Positions 1-7,437 of a stretch of 64,000 nucleotides of DNA are shown in pieces. The DNA lies in NCBI RefSeq assembly GCF_007655305.1, contig NZ_VLOG01000045.1:5096-69095 (forward strand), read 5' to 3'. The translations under genes were made by a program, and so were the position numbers. Within the stretch, counting starts at the first letter, position 1; each line of letters opens with the position of its first letter. The notes under the pieces are model-generated. The model had not been told where the DNA came from and searched no databases. It saw only the letters and a program-made list of their open reading frames with translations. Source of the DNA: Algoriphagus algorifonticola. GTDB lineage: Bacteria; Bacteroidota; Bacteroidia; Cytophagales; Cyclobacteriaceae.

Positions 1-12
1 ATTTATATCGTT

Positions 13-390
13 GTGGCCTACATTTCGACTTCGCTCAATGTGACATATTGCACTTTTGAGACAACCTCTAGTCCAATCCATATTTGTCTAAACCCAGAGG
101 GGGTGGACAAGTCGGCATACAGCAAAATTGAAAAGGGAACCAGGGCAATCACCGTGGATGAACTCTACAAAGCCGCACAGCTCTTCAACATGACTACTGA
201 CCAGATACTTGCATATGATGGGGATATCCCCTCAGAAGTCGTCATCGAGGACAAGACAGCCGTAGAACAGCTCAGGCTTATCCAGCAGCTCGAAGAAGAG
301 GACAGGCAGACCATCTTCAAGCTGATAGACAAGATGCTCACCAACAAAAAATTCAAAGACTTCTTCCAGAAAAATGTCGCTGCGCTATAA
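13..390 (+). pseudogene. 5'-truncated XRE-family regulator
   Basis: The last ~95 residues read as an XRE-type helix-turn-helix regulator: DKSAYSKIEKGTRAITVDEL is the second half of an HTH_3 domain, followed by the usual linker and an EEDRQTIFKLIDKML tail. The first ~30 codons do not look like the first helices of such a domain and come from unrelated DNA containing a 36-bp repeat (68-103) seen again at 4381. I infer that the original 5' end was lost by recombination at about position 104. The formal start is the first ATG in frame; there is no evidence it is used. It ends just before a strong terminator. DNA binding is unlikely to be intact. Confidence 0.6.
68..103. repeat. 36-bp direct repeat, copy A
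   Basis: Matches 4381-4416 with two differences. In both places it sits at a junction between unrelated fragments: here just before the XRE remnant, there in the DNA between the RHS2 fragment and the tRNA fragment. It may mark a recombination breakpoint or be a scattered intergenic repeat of this genome. Confidence 0.7.
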
Positions 391-393
391 ATG

Positions 394-423
394 CAAAAGG
401 CCCGGACTTGCCGGGCTTTTTTA
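394..423. terminator. Rho-independent terminator
   Basis: GC-rich stem CCCGG/CCGGG extended by A-T pairs, 5-nt loop and a T6 run on the + strand, 4 nt after the XRE remnant stop. The A-run on the other side lets it work for the leftward immunity gene as well. Confidence 0.8.
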
Positions 424-424
424 A

Positions 425-775
425 TTATTTGAAGTTCAGGTAAGTCGTCACAAGTATTACCCCCACAGTAATAACTGCATAAATACCTGCTGTCCATAGT
501 GCAACCTTGACAGGATCACTTGCTCCTGCCAAGTTGGTTAAATACCACTTGTTAACGTAGTAAATCAGAAGCAGTAATAAAGCAGCCTCTATTATTAATA
601 CTGTTGCTTGTGCGAACGCCAAACTTGTTAGGTCTTCCCTTAGTCCCCCGTTCTTCCATCGAAGGCGATCAGGAATAATGAACCCATTCAGGTATGTATT
701 GGCGTAAAACAAAAAGCCGATGGAAGCTATTTGAAAAACCAGATTGTATATCCCGTATATTATATAACTTATCAT
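425..775 (-). CDS. Small membrane protein, probable RHS immunity protein
   Basis: A 116-aa protein with hydrophobic segments at about residues 5-25, 48-68 and 88-110. I chose the ATG at 775 because it lies 4 nt after the stop of the RHS tip at 780 and leaves the membrane segments at the N-terminus; a longer reading from 850 would overlap the RHS gene. No family is recognised. Its position directly behind an RHS C-terminal toxin-like tip, same strand and tightly spaced, is the usual place for a cognate immunity protein. A membrane immunity protein would suggest a toxin acting at or across the inner membrane, but that is inference from context only. Confidence 0.6.
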   Translation of the reverse strand: MISYIIYGIYNLVFQIASIGFLFYANTYLNGFIIPDRLRWKNGGLREDLTSLAFAQATVLIIEAALLLLLIYYVNKWYLTNLAGASDPVKVALWTAGIYAVITVGVILVTTYLNFK

Positions 776-779
776 TTGC

Positions 780-2663
780 TTATTTGTCTTTGTCCTCTCT
801 GGGGAATGGTCCTGCAGGTTTGGATGTTCGTAGATTGTTAAAATCATCAAGGGAATAAGTCGTTCCTCCCATTGTTACATTTTGAAATACTCCTTTATCA
901 TTTATCCCAATTATCAAATCAATTGTAGAAACTTGTTTTTTATCAGCATTAACCAAATTTCCAGCACTTCCAAAAGCTGCTGCACCTCCTAAGAATACAC
1001 TGTTTCCAGCTGCGTCCTGAACAAACCCTTCCGTTGCCGGAAATTGTTTACTGGAAAGATCGAACGAAATAGTTACTTGCCCTTTCTCTAAATTCTCTGT
1101 TATCGATAAAGCAGAACTAACTTCAATATTAGGAGCTAAGCCCTTAAATGCAGGATTAGAACCCTCAAAATTAGAGGAAAGAGAGGCAGTGGCACTACCA
1201 AGTGAATTGGCTCCAAATTCGGGTGTAGAAATACCTCCCTTATTTGTAGCAGTTCCGGTATTAATACCATTCCAGTATGTCGGATCACTAGTCGGTGTTC
1301 CTCCTGAAAATGTTTGGGCTGTTGGGTCAACTGTAAAGTTTTGCTTTATCCTTGATGATGCACCAGCATTTGTAGAAAATCCTCTGCCATCATCATGGAA
1401 ACCGGATCCCTTAAATGATCCAGTAGGTGCAAAAGCTCTCACATGGAAAGTATATGGAAATTGCCCATCTGGGTCAATAAACAATATAGGGTTATTCAGA
1501 CTGAATACATACGGCGACCAAGAAGGTAGAAGATGTGCCTTGGGGTCCACAGATGGGAAACGTCCTATTGCCGGATCGTAAAAACGCGCCCCATAATCGT
1601 ATAAACCAAGATTTAGATCGGAGATCAGTTCCTTACCGTTGTAGAGGTACCTATTCGTATGATTATTATAGCTATAATCCAATCCTGCGATGGTCATTCC
1701 AAAGGGATAGTAGGCATTTTCCTGAACGATGATCGGACTGGTACTTTGCACTTTTAGATTATCGAAAAAGATATTCTGAGCTGTTTCGTTGACCACGAAG
1801 GTTTCCAGATATCCATTCTTTTTGACTTTGAGTGTCTGTCGTAGTTGCTCATGCTCATTGGCTGCGGCATTGCTGACCAAGACCTTGCCCTGATAATATA
1901 GCACACTGTCCTGATCATATAGCGCATACATCAGGTAACTTTCTGGGGTCTTCTTGGATTCGATCTCTGCCAATAGCAATCGGGTAAACTCATAAATCAA
2001 CATCGGATTGATCTTAGGAGAAAAGTTAAGGTTTTGTACCCCTTCCAGCAAGCGATCCTTCCATAATGTTTGACTTCCACTTTTGATCAGTGCAGAAGGA
2101 TGCAATATGCCCTTTCTCTTTTTGTCGAAAATCACATCCACTTCAAGCGTCAGACTATCTCCTTCCTGTACCTCCTGCGTTCTTGATGGACCGAGCATTT
2201 TTCCTCTTTCTGCATTCAGCCAGGCCACTTGGTTTCCACCCGCAGTATTGTTATGGCGGTGGTCGAGTATCCTTGTTTCCGGAAGCTGTTCAAAAAGTTG
2301 CTCTTCTTCTTGAGCGTATTCCTCCTCCATGGTGGCCCGAAAAGCCAGTGTAAAAGGTGCACGTATTACCTGACGGACATTGCCAAGATGATCTTTATAA
2401 AAATACTCATCATATGGATCGCCCGTTCCACCATCCCAGGCTGTACGTCCTTCCTCATGTGCAAAGTGTTGAATCGTATTGTTCAGATATACAAAATCTC
2501 CAATATAATCATAGGTTTTTGTGGTACTCTGACTATAATACAAAAAGCCCTTTCGCGATGCGAAAAGGCTTTTCTTTTGCAGAGGGTAAACAGCTCCTTC
2601 GACAAAAAAACTGTCAAACGCCTGCAGGACATCGAAAAACTGCAGCCCGAGGACAGGAAACAC
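780..2663 (-). CDS. RHS tip protein, N-terminally truncated (RHS1)
   Basis: C-terminal part of an RHS/YD-repeat protein. YKDHLGNVRQVIRA and the RHS core signature GLYDYGARFYDPAIGRF ... NNPILFIDPDG are present, and after the DPDG motif comes a ~230-aa variable tip with no family I recognise, ending EDKDK. The formal start at 2663 is not credible: the first ~40 codons read through a tRNA-terminator repeat (2541-2585) and an opposite-strand XRE remnant, so RHS sequence starts at about 2540. The shell-forming repeats and secretion signals are absent. It is likely an orphan tip cassette, expressed only if recombined behind a full RHS gene. Residues in the linker (1651-2175) are nearly identical to RHS2. 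Confidence 0.75.
   Translation of the reverse strand: MFPVLGLQFFDVLQAFDSFFVEGAVYPLQKKSLFASRKGFLYYSQSTTKTYDYIGDFVYLNNTIQHFAHEEGRTAWDGGTGDPYDEYFYKDHLGNVRQVIRAPFTLAFRATMEEEYAQEEEQLFEQLPETRILDHRHNNTAGGNQVAWLNAERGKMLGPSRTQEVQEGDSLTLEVDVIFDKKRKGILHPSALIKSGSQTLWKDRLLEGVQNLNFSPKINPMLIYEFTRLLLAEIESKKTPESYLMYALYDQDSVLYYQGKVLVSNAAANEHEQLRQTLKVKKNGYLETFVVNETAQNIFFDNLKVQSTSPIIVQENAYYPFGMTIAGLDYSYNNHTNRYLYNGKELISDLNLGLYDYGARFYDPAIGRFPSVDPKAHLLPSWSPYVFSLNNPILFIDPDGQFPYTFHVRAFAPTGSFKGSGFHDDGRGFSTNAGASSRIKQNFTVDPTAQTFSGGTPTSDPTYWNGINTGTATNKGGISTPEFGANSLGSATASLSSNFEGSNPAFKGLAPNIEVSSALSITENLEKGQVTISFDLSSKQFPATEGFVQDAAGNSVFLGGAAAFGSAGNLVNADKKQVSTIDLIIGINDKGVFQNVTMGGTTYSLDDFNNLRTSKPAGPFPREDKDK
1651..2175. repeat. 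~525-bp direct repeat, copy A (RHS linker)
   Basis: Nearly identical to 3692-4216 at a constant offset of 2041 bp, with only a handful of base changes. It codes the conserved RHS segment from EVQEGDSLTLEV to the YNG motif just before the core signature. Both edges are sharp, so it looks like a homologous-recombination target for tip exchange. Confidence 0.9.
2541..2585. repeat. 45-bp tRNA-end/terminator repeat, copy A
   Basis: Identical to 4568-4612. It contains a hairpin with 14-bp arms and a GAT loop and ends in GCAGAGG, which at the 4.6-kb copy is the last part of a tRNA acceptor stem. Here it is joined directly to RHS1 on one side and an XRE 3' end on the other. Confidence 0.9.
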
Positions 2664-2726
2664 ATCTTCGCCCTGATGGACGCATTCCTGTTCAAGTGCC
2701 AGGTTCAGAACTCACTCAGCATCTAA
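2586..2726 (+). pseudogene. XRE-family regulator, 3' remnant
   Basis: Starting immediately after the 45-bp repeat, the + strand reads DKKTVKRLQDIEKLQPEDRK and a short helical tail to a stop at 2726. This matches the C-terminal tail style of the XRE remnant at 13-390 (EEEDRQTIFKLIDKML). The whole DNA-binding domain is missing. A terminator follows after 6 nt, as with the first remnant. Confidence 0.5.
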
Positions 2727-2732
2727 AAACAC

Positions 2733-2761
2733 AAAAGCCCGGCAGGAATGCAGGGCTTTTT
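2733..2761. terminator. Bidirectional terminator hairpin
   Basis: Arms AAAAGCCC (2733-2740) and GGGCTTTT (2753-2760) with A and T runs on either side. It lies between the XRE remnant and the convergent RHS2 module. Confidence 0.75.
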
Positions 2762-2786
2762 AACAATTATTAAAACTTATGTCAAT

Positions 2787-2897
2787 CTAATTCCAATTCT
2801 TGATGATATAAATTATCAATGCTACTATCAAACCAATTAAAAGAACTATTAATTGTCCTTTTGCTGCCTTACCAAACGGGTCATTTATCCTTTTCAT
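2787..2897 (-). CDS. 36-aa single-TM microprotein overlapping RHS2 end
   Basis: An ATG at 2897, inside the last codons of RHS2 and in another frame, opens a 36-codon frame: MKRINDPFGKAAKG, then a strongly hydrophobic stretch of about 17 residues (LIVLLIGLIVALIIYII) and KNWN at the end. The basic N-terminus and single membrane helix are coherent, and the 17-nt overlap with the RHS2 stop suggests coupled translation. It sits exactly where the 116-aa membrane protein sits behind RHS1, so it may be an immunity or accessory peptide. No family is recognised and the small size leaves room for chance. Confidence 0.45.
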   Translation of the reverse strand: MKRINDPFGKAAKGQLIVLLIGLIVALIIYIIKNWN

Positions 2898-4311
2898 CTC
2901 CATGAGTAAAATAACCAACAACTTTATTATATAGACTTCCTAACCCTCCCAATACAGTTTCAGTTATTGTTTCTTCTTGAGAATTAGTAATATTTCCAAC
3001 CCTTTTTGACTCTCTTACAGCTGTCTTGGTTAAACTGTTAGTAGCCACCCCAAAAACAATATTCCCTCCTTCAATAGCAGCATTTCTATTATCCCCTTCA
3101 CTATAATAAACCAATCCCTTCATTACTTTGCCAGCTGCTGATGTCACCTCTCCAAATAGAACTAGTGCCAAAGACATCCCCTCTGTCGGAATTGCCAATG
3201 CCATGCCAGCATCTGAAATCAATCCACCACCCGTGTCCAAAGTGTTGCCAACGTCCATTGTAGCCTCCCTGGCAAGAGTTTTACCAACATCGGTAACCGC
3301 ATTGATATCGGAAGCAACACCTGTAAACTTAATGGTAGACCTCATGGTTTCACTCATTCGGATATTTGAAGGGGTATTGCCAGACGTTCCCGAAATCAAT
3401 CTTTGTGATGGAGCGTTGACTTGACTTAAAATACCTGAATATTTTGCTTTCATCCCCTGATAGGCAGCATAAAGCATAGGAAAGCAGCTGGGGCATTTCC
3501 CATCCGGATCATTATACCTGATCGGGTTGTTCCAACTGAACTGGTACGGGGAAATCCCGATTTGCCTTGGGTGGTCGGCCAGCACATCGATGCTTGTAAA
3601 CCTGCCTATTGCAGGATCGTAAAACCTTGATTTGAAGTCGTATAGCTCAAGGCCGTGATCCCGCATGATCTCGTTCCCGTTGTAAAGATACCTATTCGTA
3701 TGATTATTATAGCTATAATCCAATCCTGCGATGGTCATACCAAAGGGATAGTAGGCATTTTCCTGAACGATGATCGGACTGGTGCTTTGCACTTTTAGAT
3801 TATCGAAAAAGATATTCTGAGCTGTTTCGTTGACCACAAAGGTTTCCAGATATCCATTCTTTTTGACTTTGAGTGTCTGTCGAAGTTGCTCATGCTCATT
3901 GGCTGCGGCATTGCTGACCAAGACCTTGCCCTGATCGTATAGCACACTGTCCTGATCATATAGCGCATACATCAGGTAGCTTTCTGGGGTCTTCTTGGAT
4001 TCGATCTCTGCCAATAGCAATCGGGTAAACTCATAAATCAACATCGGATTGATCTTAGGAGAAAAGTTAAGGTTTTGTACCCCTTCCAGCAAGCGATCCT
4101 TCCATAATGTTTGACTTCCACTTTTGATCAGTGCAGAAGGATGCAATATGCCCTTTCTCTTTTTGTCGAAAATCACATCCACTTCAAGCGTCAGACTATC
4201 TCCTTCCTGTACCTCCCCTAGGCGTAGATTCTCCTCAGCAGCTCTGAAGTTCCAGTAGGCGCTGGGTGAAGTTTTCCCGCCCTGCTCCCGATATTTATCG
4301 GGACTGGCCCA
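2881..4311 (-). pseudogene. RHS tip protein, 5'-truncated (RHS2)
   Basis: Reads from an open frame beginning after a stop at about 4312 (EQGGKTSPSAYWNFRAAEEN, in frame with EVQEGDSLTLEV) to 2881. No good start codon precedes the conserved part; the first GTG is at 4182. It has the RHS core signature LELYDFKSRFYDPAIGRF and NNPIRYNDPDG, then a ~200-aa tip unlike that of RHS1, containing a glycine/alanine-rich hydrophobic stretch (LISDAGMALAIPTEGMSLAL) and ending DEKDK. Linker identity with RHS1 and unrelated tips are the hallmark of RHS tip displacement. Probably silent. Confidence 0.75.
3692..4216. repeat. ~525-bp direct repeat, copy B (RHS linker)
   Basis: Partner of 1651-2175. The match stops abruptly at 4216, where the upstream RHS sequence changes from the ...MLGPSRTQ type to the ...EENLRLG type. 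Confidence 0.9.
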
Positions 4312-4380
4312 AGGTTAAAATCTTTTATCCTAAGCAAATTACAAATTGGCAGAATAGAAAGGCGTAGTTTCAAACTACGG

Positions 4381-4416
4381 CTAGTCCAACCCATATTTGT
4401 CTAGACCCAGAGGGGG
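4381..4416. repeat. 36-bp direct repeat, copy B
   Basis: Partner of 68-103. The DNA from 4312 to 4567 otherwise holds no gene I can support. It contains a short hairpin (CCCGATA/TATCGGG at about 4289-4304) at the truncated RHS2 edge and a low-quality hairpin near 4495-4530. Confidence 0.7.
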
Positions 4417-4567
4417 GGCCGACGACTCGAAATGGAAAAAGCCAGACTTACCGGGATTGCCTACGGCGATCCCTTTTAGGGGGAGTATCAAAAGAAAAGC
4501 CATCTCAATCATTCGATTTGGGCTTTTTGCAATCCAAAACGCTCAAGCCAGCTTGGCGTTTTAAATG

Positions 4568-4612
4568 CAAAAAGCCCTTTCGCGATGCGAAAAGGCTTTT
4601 CTTTTGCAGAGG
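4568..4612. repeat. 45-bp tRNA-end/terminator repeat, copy B
   Basis: Identical to 2541-2585. The hairpin arms are 4570-4583 and 4587-4600 with one mismatch. Read on the - strand it is the terminator expected behind a leftward tRNA gene. Confidence 0.9.
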
Positions 4613-4628
4613 AGGAGGGATTCGAACC
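4606..4628 (-). other. tRNA 3' fragment, probable attachment site (attL)
   Basis: On the - strand this reads GGTTCGAATCCCTCC followed by TCCTCTGC: a T-loop TTCGAAT, the T-stem 3' arm and an acceptor 3' arm, then the terminator at 4570-4600. The T-stem 5' arm does not pair fully and no D-arm or anticodon arm lies to the right, so only the 3' end is present. A 170-bp gap separates it from a tyrosine integrase reading away, the standard arrangement for integration into a tRNA 3' end. Counting from the T-loop the discriminator would be G, which hints at tRNA-Ser, but this is uncertain. Confidence 0.65.
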
Positions 4629-4736
4629 TTTTGTTTGTAGCTTTCCAATTTCTGCCCTAATTGGTCTATTTCAGCATTTTATTATATATTTTTGGAGGGT
4701 TTTGACAACTTATGACCATCTTTGATCAACTTTTAA

Positions 4737-4756
4737 GACCCTGAATTGGACCCTGA
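4737..4756 (+). repeat. Two GACCCTGA direct repeats before the integrase
   Basis: GACCCTGA at 4737-4744 and 4749-4756, 12 bp apart, between attL and the integrase start. Arm-type integrase sites are usually short direct repeats in this position; that role is a guess. Confidence 0.35.
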
Positions 4757-4777
4757 TTTTATTATTTTCTACATTTG
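4746..4777 (+). promoter_or_regulatory. Bacteroidetes-type promoter for the integrase
   Basis: TACATTTG at 4770-4777 fits the TAnnTTTG -7 box, with a TTG at 4746-4748, 21 bp upstream. The integrase ATG follows 20 nt later. Confidence 0.5.
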
Positions 4778-4797
4778 AGAATCAATCGATCTAATTT

Positions 4798-6111
4798 ATG
4801 GAAGCTTCACTGAGATTCTTGCTGCGAAAAGACTTGGCAAATAAGAAGGGCGAACAACCAATCGTTCTAATGGTAAGTATGGGAGGTCAAAAACGGAAAA
4901 TCTCCACTGGAATTGCTCTTTTGCCGGAGCTGTGGTCAGACGAAAAGAAGGAGATAGTCATTATGACTTCTAAAAAAATGGCTCAGTTGGAAATGAAGTT
5001 TGGTGATGTTATCCCTCCAAAAGCAATTCTTTTGAAGTACCAAGCGGAGCTCAATGAATTGAAATTTGAAATTCAACGCATCGAAGAAGGTCTCAGATTT
5101 TCCGGAGTCCCCTATGATTCCCATGAAATCGTCTCCATTTATAAGGAATCGAAAATACCAAAAAAGAAAGAAGTAGAACCAGAAAACCTAGTTTACGATT
5201 TTATTGATCAATATATTAGAGAGAACGAGCTTTCCAGAGTAAAAGGAAGCTTGGTCGTATACAAGTCACTCAAAAAGCATCTAAAAAACTTTGAAGACGA
5301 AAAGCGGAAACGAGTTCGTTTTGAGAATATGGACTATTCCTTTATGCAGGATTTCCAGAATTTTTTGATTGACTGGCAAGAGATACACCCTACTACTGGA
5401 AATGTTAAAAAATTGAATAACATCACTATAGCAAAACAAATAAGCACACTGAAGACATTTTTGGGCTATGCAAGACGAAGAGGAATAAAGACCCATGATG
5501 GCTACAAAGAATATTCGGTTAAAAAGGATCGACTTGAAGTAATTGCACTTAATCAGAAAGAATTCGATGCGTTGTATGCGCTTGATGTGAGTGCGAATCC
5601 AAGATTAAGTCAAGTCAAAGATATTTTTCTTTTCAGCTGTGTGACAGGCTATCGATTTTCAGATTTACTCCAGCTTAAAAGAGAGCATATCAAGCAAAAC
5701 GAAATTAGATTGACAATCACAAAAACTAAGGAGCCGTCCATCGTTCCTCTGACTCGGATTTCCAGAGAAATATTGAAGAAGTATGAGGAAAGGGTTCTTC
5801 CGCTACCAATGATCTCAAACCAAAAATTTAATAAATACGTCAAAGAACTATGTGAATTAGCTGAAATAAATGATCCAGTAGAGATTGTGAGATATCGAGG
5901 AGCGGTAAGGGATTCCAAAATTTATCCCAAACATGAACTTGTAAGCGCGCATACCGGTAGAAAAACATTTGTCACCCTTTCACTGGGTAAAGGAATTCCG
6001 GCTGAAGTGGTAATGAAGATCACTGGACACTCAGACTATAAAAGTTTTAAACGATACGTTGAGGTAGATGAGGAAAGAAAAAGAGATGCAATGAGCCTAG
6101 CGTGGGACTAA
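4798..6111 (+). CDS. Tyrosine integrase
   Basis: A 437-aa tyrosine recombinase of the Bacteroidetes ICE/phage type. It has an N-terminal arm-binding region (SLRFLLRKDLANKKGEQPIV style), a SAM-like core-binding domain around residues 135-250, and a C-terminal catalytic domain with R286 (TGYRFSDLL), H385-x-x-R388 (HTGRKTF), H411 (TGHSD) and nucleophile Y420 (KRYVEV). All expected catalytic residues are seen and the length is normal, so it should be active. It reads away from the tRNA fragment at 4606-4628 and is the probable recombinase for integration and excision of this element. Confidence 0.9.
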   Translation: MEASLRFLLRKDLANKKGEQPIVLMVSMGGQKRKISTGIALLPELWSDEKKEIVIMTSKKMAQLEMKFGDVIPPKAILLKYQAELNELKFEIQRIEEGLRFSGVPYDSHEIVSIYKESKIPKKKEVEPENLVYDFIDQYIRENELSRVKGSLVVYKSLKKHLKNFEDEKRKRVRFENMDYSFMQDFQNFLIDWQEIHPTTGNVKKLNNITIAKQISTLKTFLGYARRRGIKTHDGYKEYSVKKDRLEVIALNQKEFDALYALDVSANPRLSQVKDIFLFSCVTGYRFSDLLQLKREHIKQNEIRLTITKTKEPSIVPLTRISREILKKYEERVLPLPMISNQKFNKYVKELCELAEINDPVEIVRYRGAVRDSKIYPKHELVSAHTGRKTFVTLSLGKGIPAEVVMKITGHSDYKSFKRYVEVDEERKRDAMSLAWD

Positions 6112-6123
6112 ACCAACCTAAGT

Positions 6124-6960
6124 ATGAAAAATTTTGGCTCAAACCTTTCACTAGGTCAATACAAAGCAAAAGAATCATTTTGGTATTTTGATGAACTCTC
6201 CGAAGAGGAAAGAATATTAGCCTACAGATTGGGTTGGCACATTTTTGATCAGAACAAGATGTTCTTTGAGGATTTCTCCACATTTCATAAGAGGAAAGGA
6301 TACTTGCTTCAGAGCCTTGGGTATTTCATAGCTTTGACACTTTTTGCAGCTGTCTTTTTCATCATCCTAGTTCATCCATCAGTTTTAAAATATGCATTTG
6401 GGTTGTTCGTCATGGCAGGATCAATAATGACATTTATTGTGATAATGGGAAAAGCCAGAAAGAATTTGCGCGAGACAAAGCGATTTTTTAGTTACATAGA
6501 TCCTATTGCCAAACCTGAAAATCACAAAGCTTTCTTAGGTCTAGATCTCGATGACAACGAAGGAGCCGAAGCCTTTTACTCCAACTTAAGAAAAGGCAGA
6601 GATTATAAGGAGGAGCTAATTGATTTGGTGGAGTATGACAAAACTATCTCGCTTCTTGCTATTGAATTTCTAATTGGAAATCCAGGAGTGCTTAATGATT
6701 TGAAGCAAAAAGCGCTTCAAAAAGATCAAGAGATAACCAGCGGAGGATTTGATAAGGTGATCTCCAGCGTAATCGGCGGAACTGATAGAGGAGTCCGGGA
6801 TTATTTCTCCAAGATTTCTAATGATATCCTCACCGCCAAGGAGCTTAGCAGCAAAAGGAAAGAACAACTTTTTAAAGTAAGAGAAATTTTTGCCAAAGCA
6901 GGTTTGAAAAGAAAAGCTGCCTTGGTTGATGATTTTATGGGAAAAAGAACGGATTTGTAA
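6124..6960 (+). CDS. Hypothetical two-TM protein
   Basis: A 278-aa protein starting 12 nt after the integrase, so probably co-transcribed. Two hydrophobic segments lie at about residues 61-82 and 86-106 (GYFIALTLFAAVFFIILVHP, then AFGLFVMAGSIMTFIVIMG). The rest is charged and helical, with the long C-terminal part likely cytoplasmic. No family is recognised. Its place between integrase and excisionase-like gene suggests an element-specific accessory role. Confidence 0.65.
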   Translation: MKNFGSNLSLGQYKAKESFWYFDELSEEERILAYRLGWHIFDQNKMFFEDFSTFHKRKGYLLQSLGYFIALTLFAAVFFIILVHPSVLKYAFGLFVMAGSIMTFIVIMGKARKNLRETKRFFSYIDPIAKPENHKAFLGLDLDDNEGAEAFYSNLRKGRDYKEELIDLVEYDKTISLLAIEFLIGNPGVLNDLKQKALQKDQEITSGGFDKVISSVIGGTDRGVRDYFSKISNDILTAKELSSKRKEQLFKVREIFAKAGLKRKAALVDDFMGKRTDL

Positions 6961-6974
6961 ATCGGTAATTCTTT

Positions 6975-7001
6975 TTGGATAGTATCCCACTACCTATCCA
7001 A
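6975..7001. promoter_or_regulatory. Inverted repeat before the excisionase-like gene
   Basis: TTGGATAG (6975-6982) and CTATCCAA (6994-7001), perfect 8-bp arms with an 11-bp spacer, in the 87-bp gap before the HTH gene. It could be an operator or a weak terminator; there is no T-run. Confidence 0.4.
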
Positions 7002-7047
7002 GGTCATTTTTGGGCAGATTCGGCCAGAAACAAATTTTCAGCGGATC

Positions 7048-7329
7048 ATGAACAATGTAATCTTAAGTCCCATCGATAAAGGGCAACTCATCAATGAAAT
7101 AGCGGAAGCGATCGTCTTCAAGCTATCCAAAATCTCTAACCCTTCTACCCTGGAAGAGGAATTCATCAAAATCCCCGAAGTGATGAAGCTCCTAGGGAGA
7201 TCCCGAACTACCATAAATAATTGGAGAAAGGAGGGCTTCCTAAAGGAACACATGATAAACAGCAGTGTGTATTTCAAAAAATCTGAAGTCCTCAGTGCTG
7301 GTCGACAGCGGAACCCCAGAAAAAAATAA
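7048..7329 (+). CDS. Helix-turn-helix excisionase-like protein
   Basis: A 93-aa protein with the short winged-HTH pattern of MerR/Xis-like proteins of Bacteroidetes elements: IPEVMKLLGRSRTTINNWRK followed by EGFLKEHMINSSVYFKKSEV, at about residues 50-85. Such proteins usually sit between integrase and replication genes and act as recombination directionality factors or regulators. An N-terminal ~40-residue helical stretch precedes the domain. A terminator follows directly. Confidence 0.75.
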   Translation: MNNVILSPIDKGQLINEIAEAIVFKLSKISNPSTLEEEFIKIPEVMKLLGRSRTTINNWRKEGFLKEHMINSSVYFKKSEVLSAGRQRNPRKK

Positions 7330-7361
7330 AGCGAGTCCTTTCGAACTCGCTCAATTGTTTT
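7330..7361 (+). terminator. Terminator after the excisionase-like gene
   Basis: Perfect 7-bp arms AGCGAGT (7330-7336) and ACTCGCT (7345-7351), then CAATTGTTTTTG. Confidence 0.65.
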
Positions 7362-7437
7362 TGTGGATTCAGTATCCTGTTTGACGACTTAAAGATACTG
7401 TTTCTGCATTCTTTATCAAACTCTTACATGCAGAAAA

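Noticed and set aside
1189-1732. Rightward frames within RHS1
   Set aside because: They are mirror readings of the strongly supported RHS frame on the other strand.
4606-4800. Complete tRNA gene
   Set aside because: Only T-loop and acceptor 3' arm are present; the sequence to the right gives no anticodon or D arm and the T-stem mispairs.
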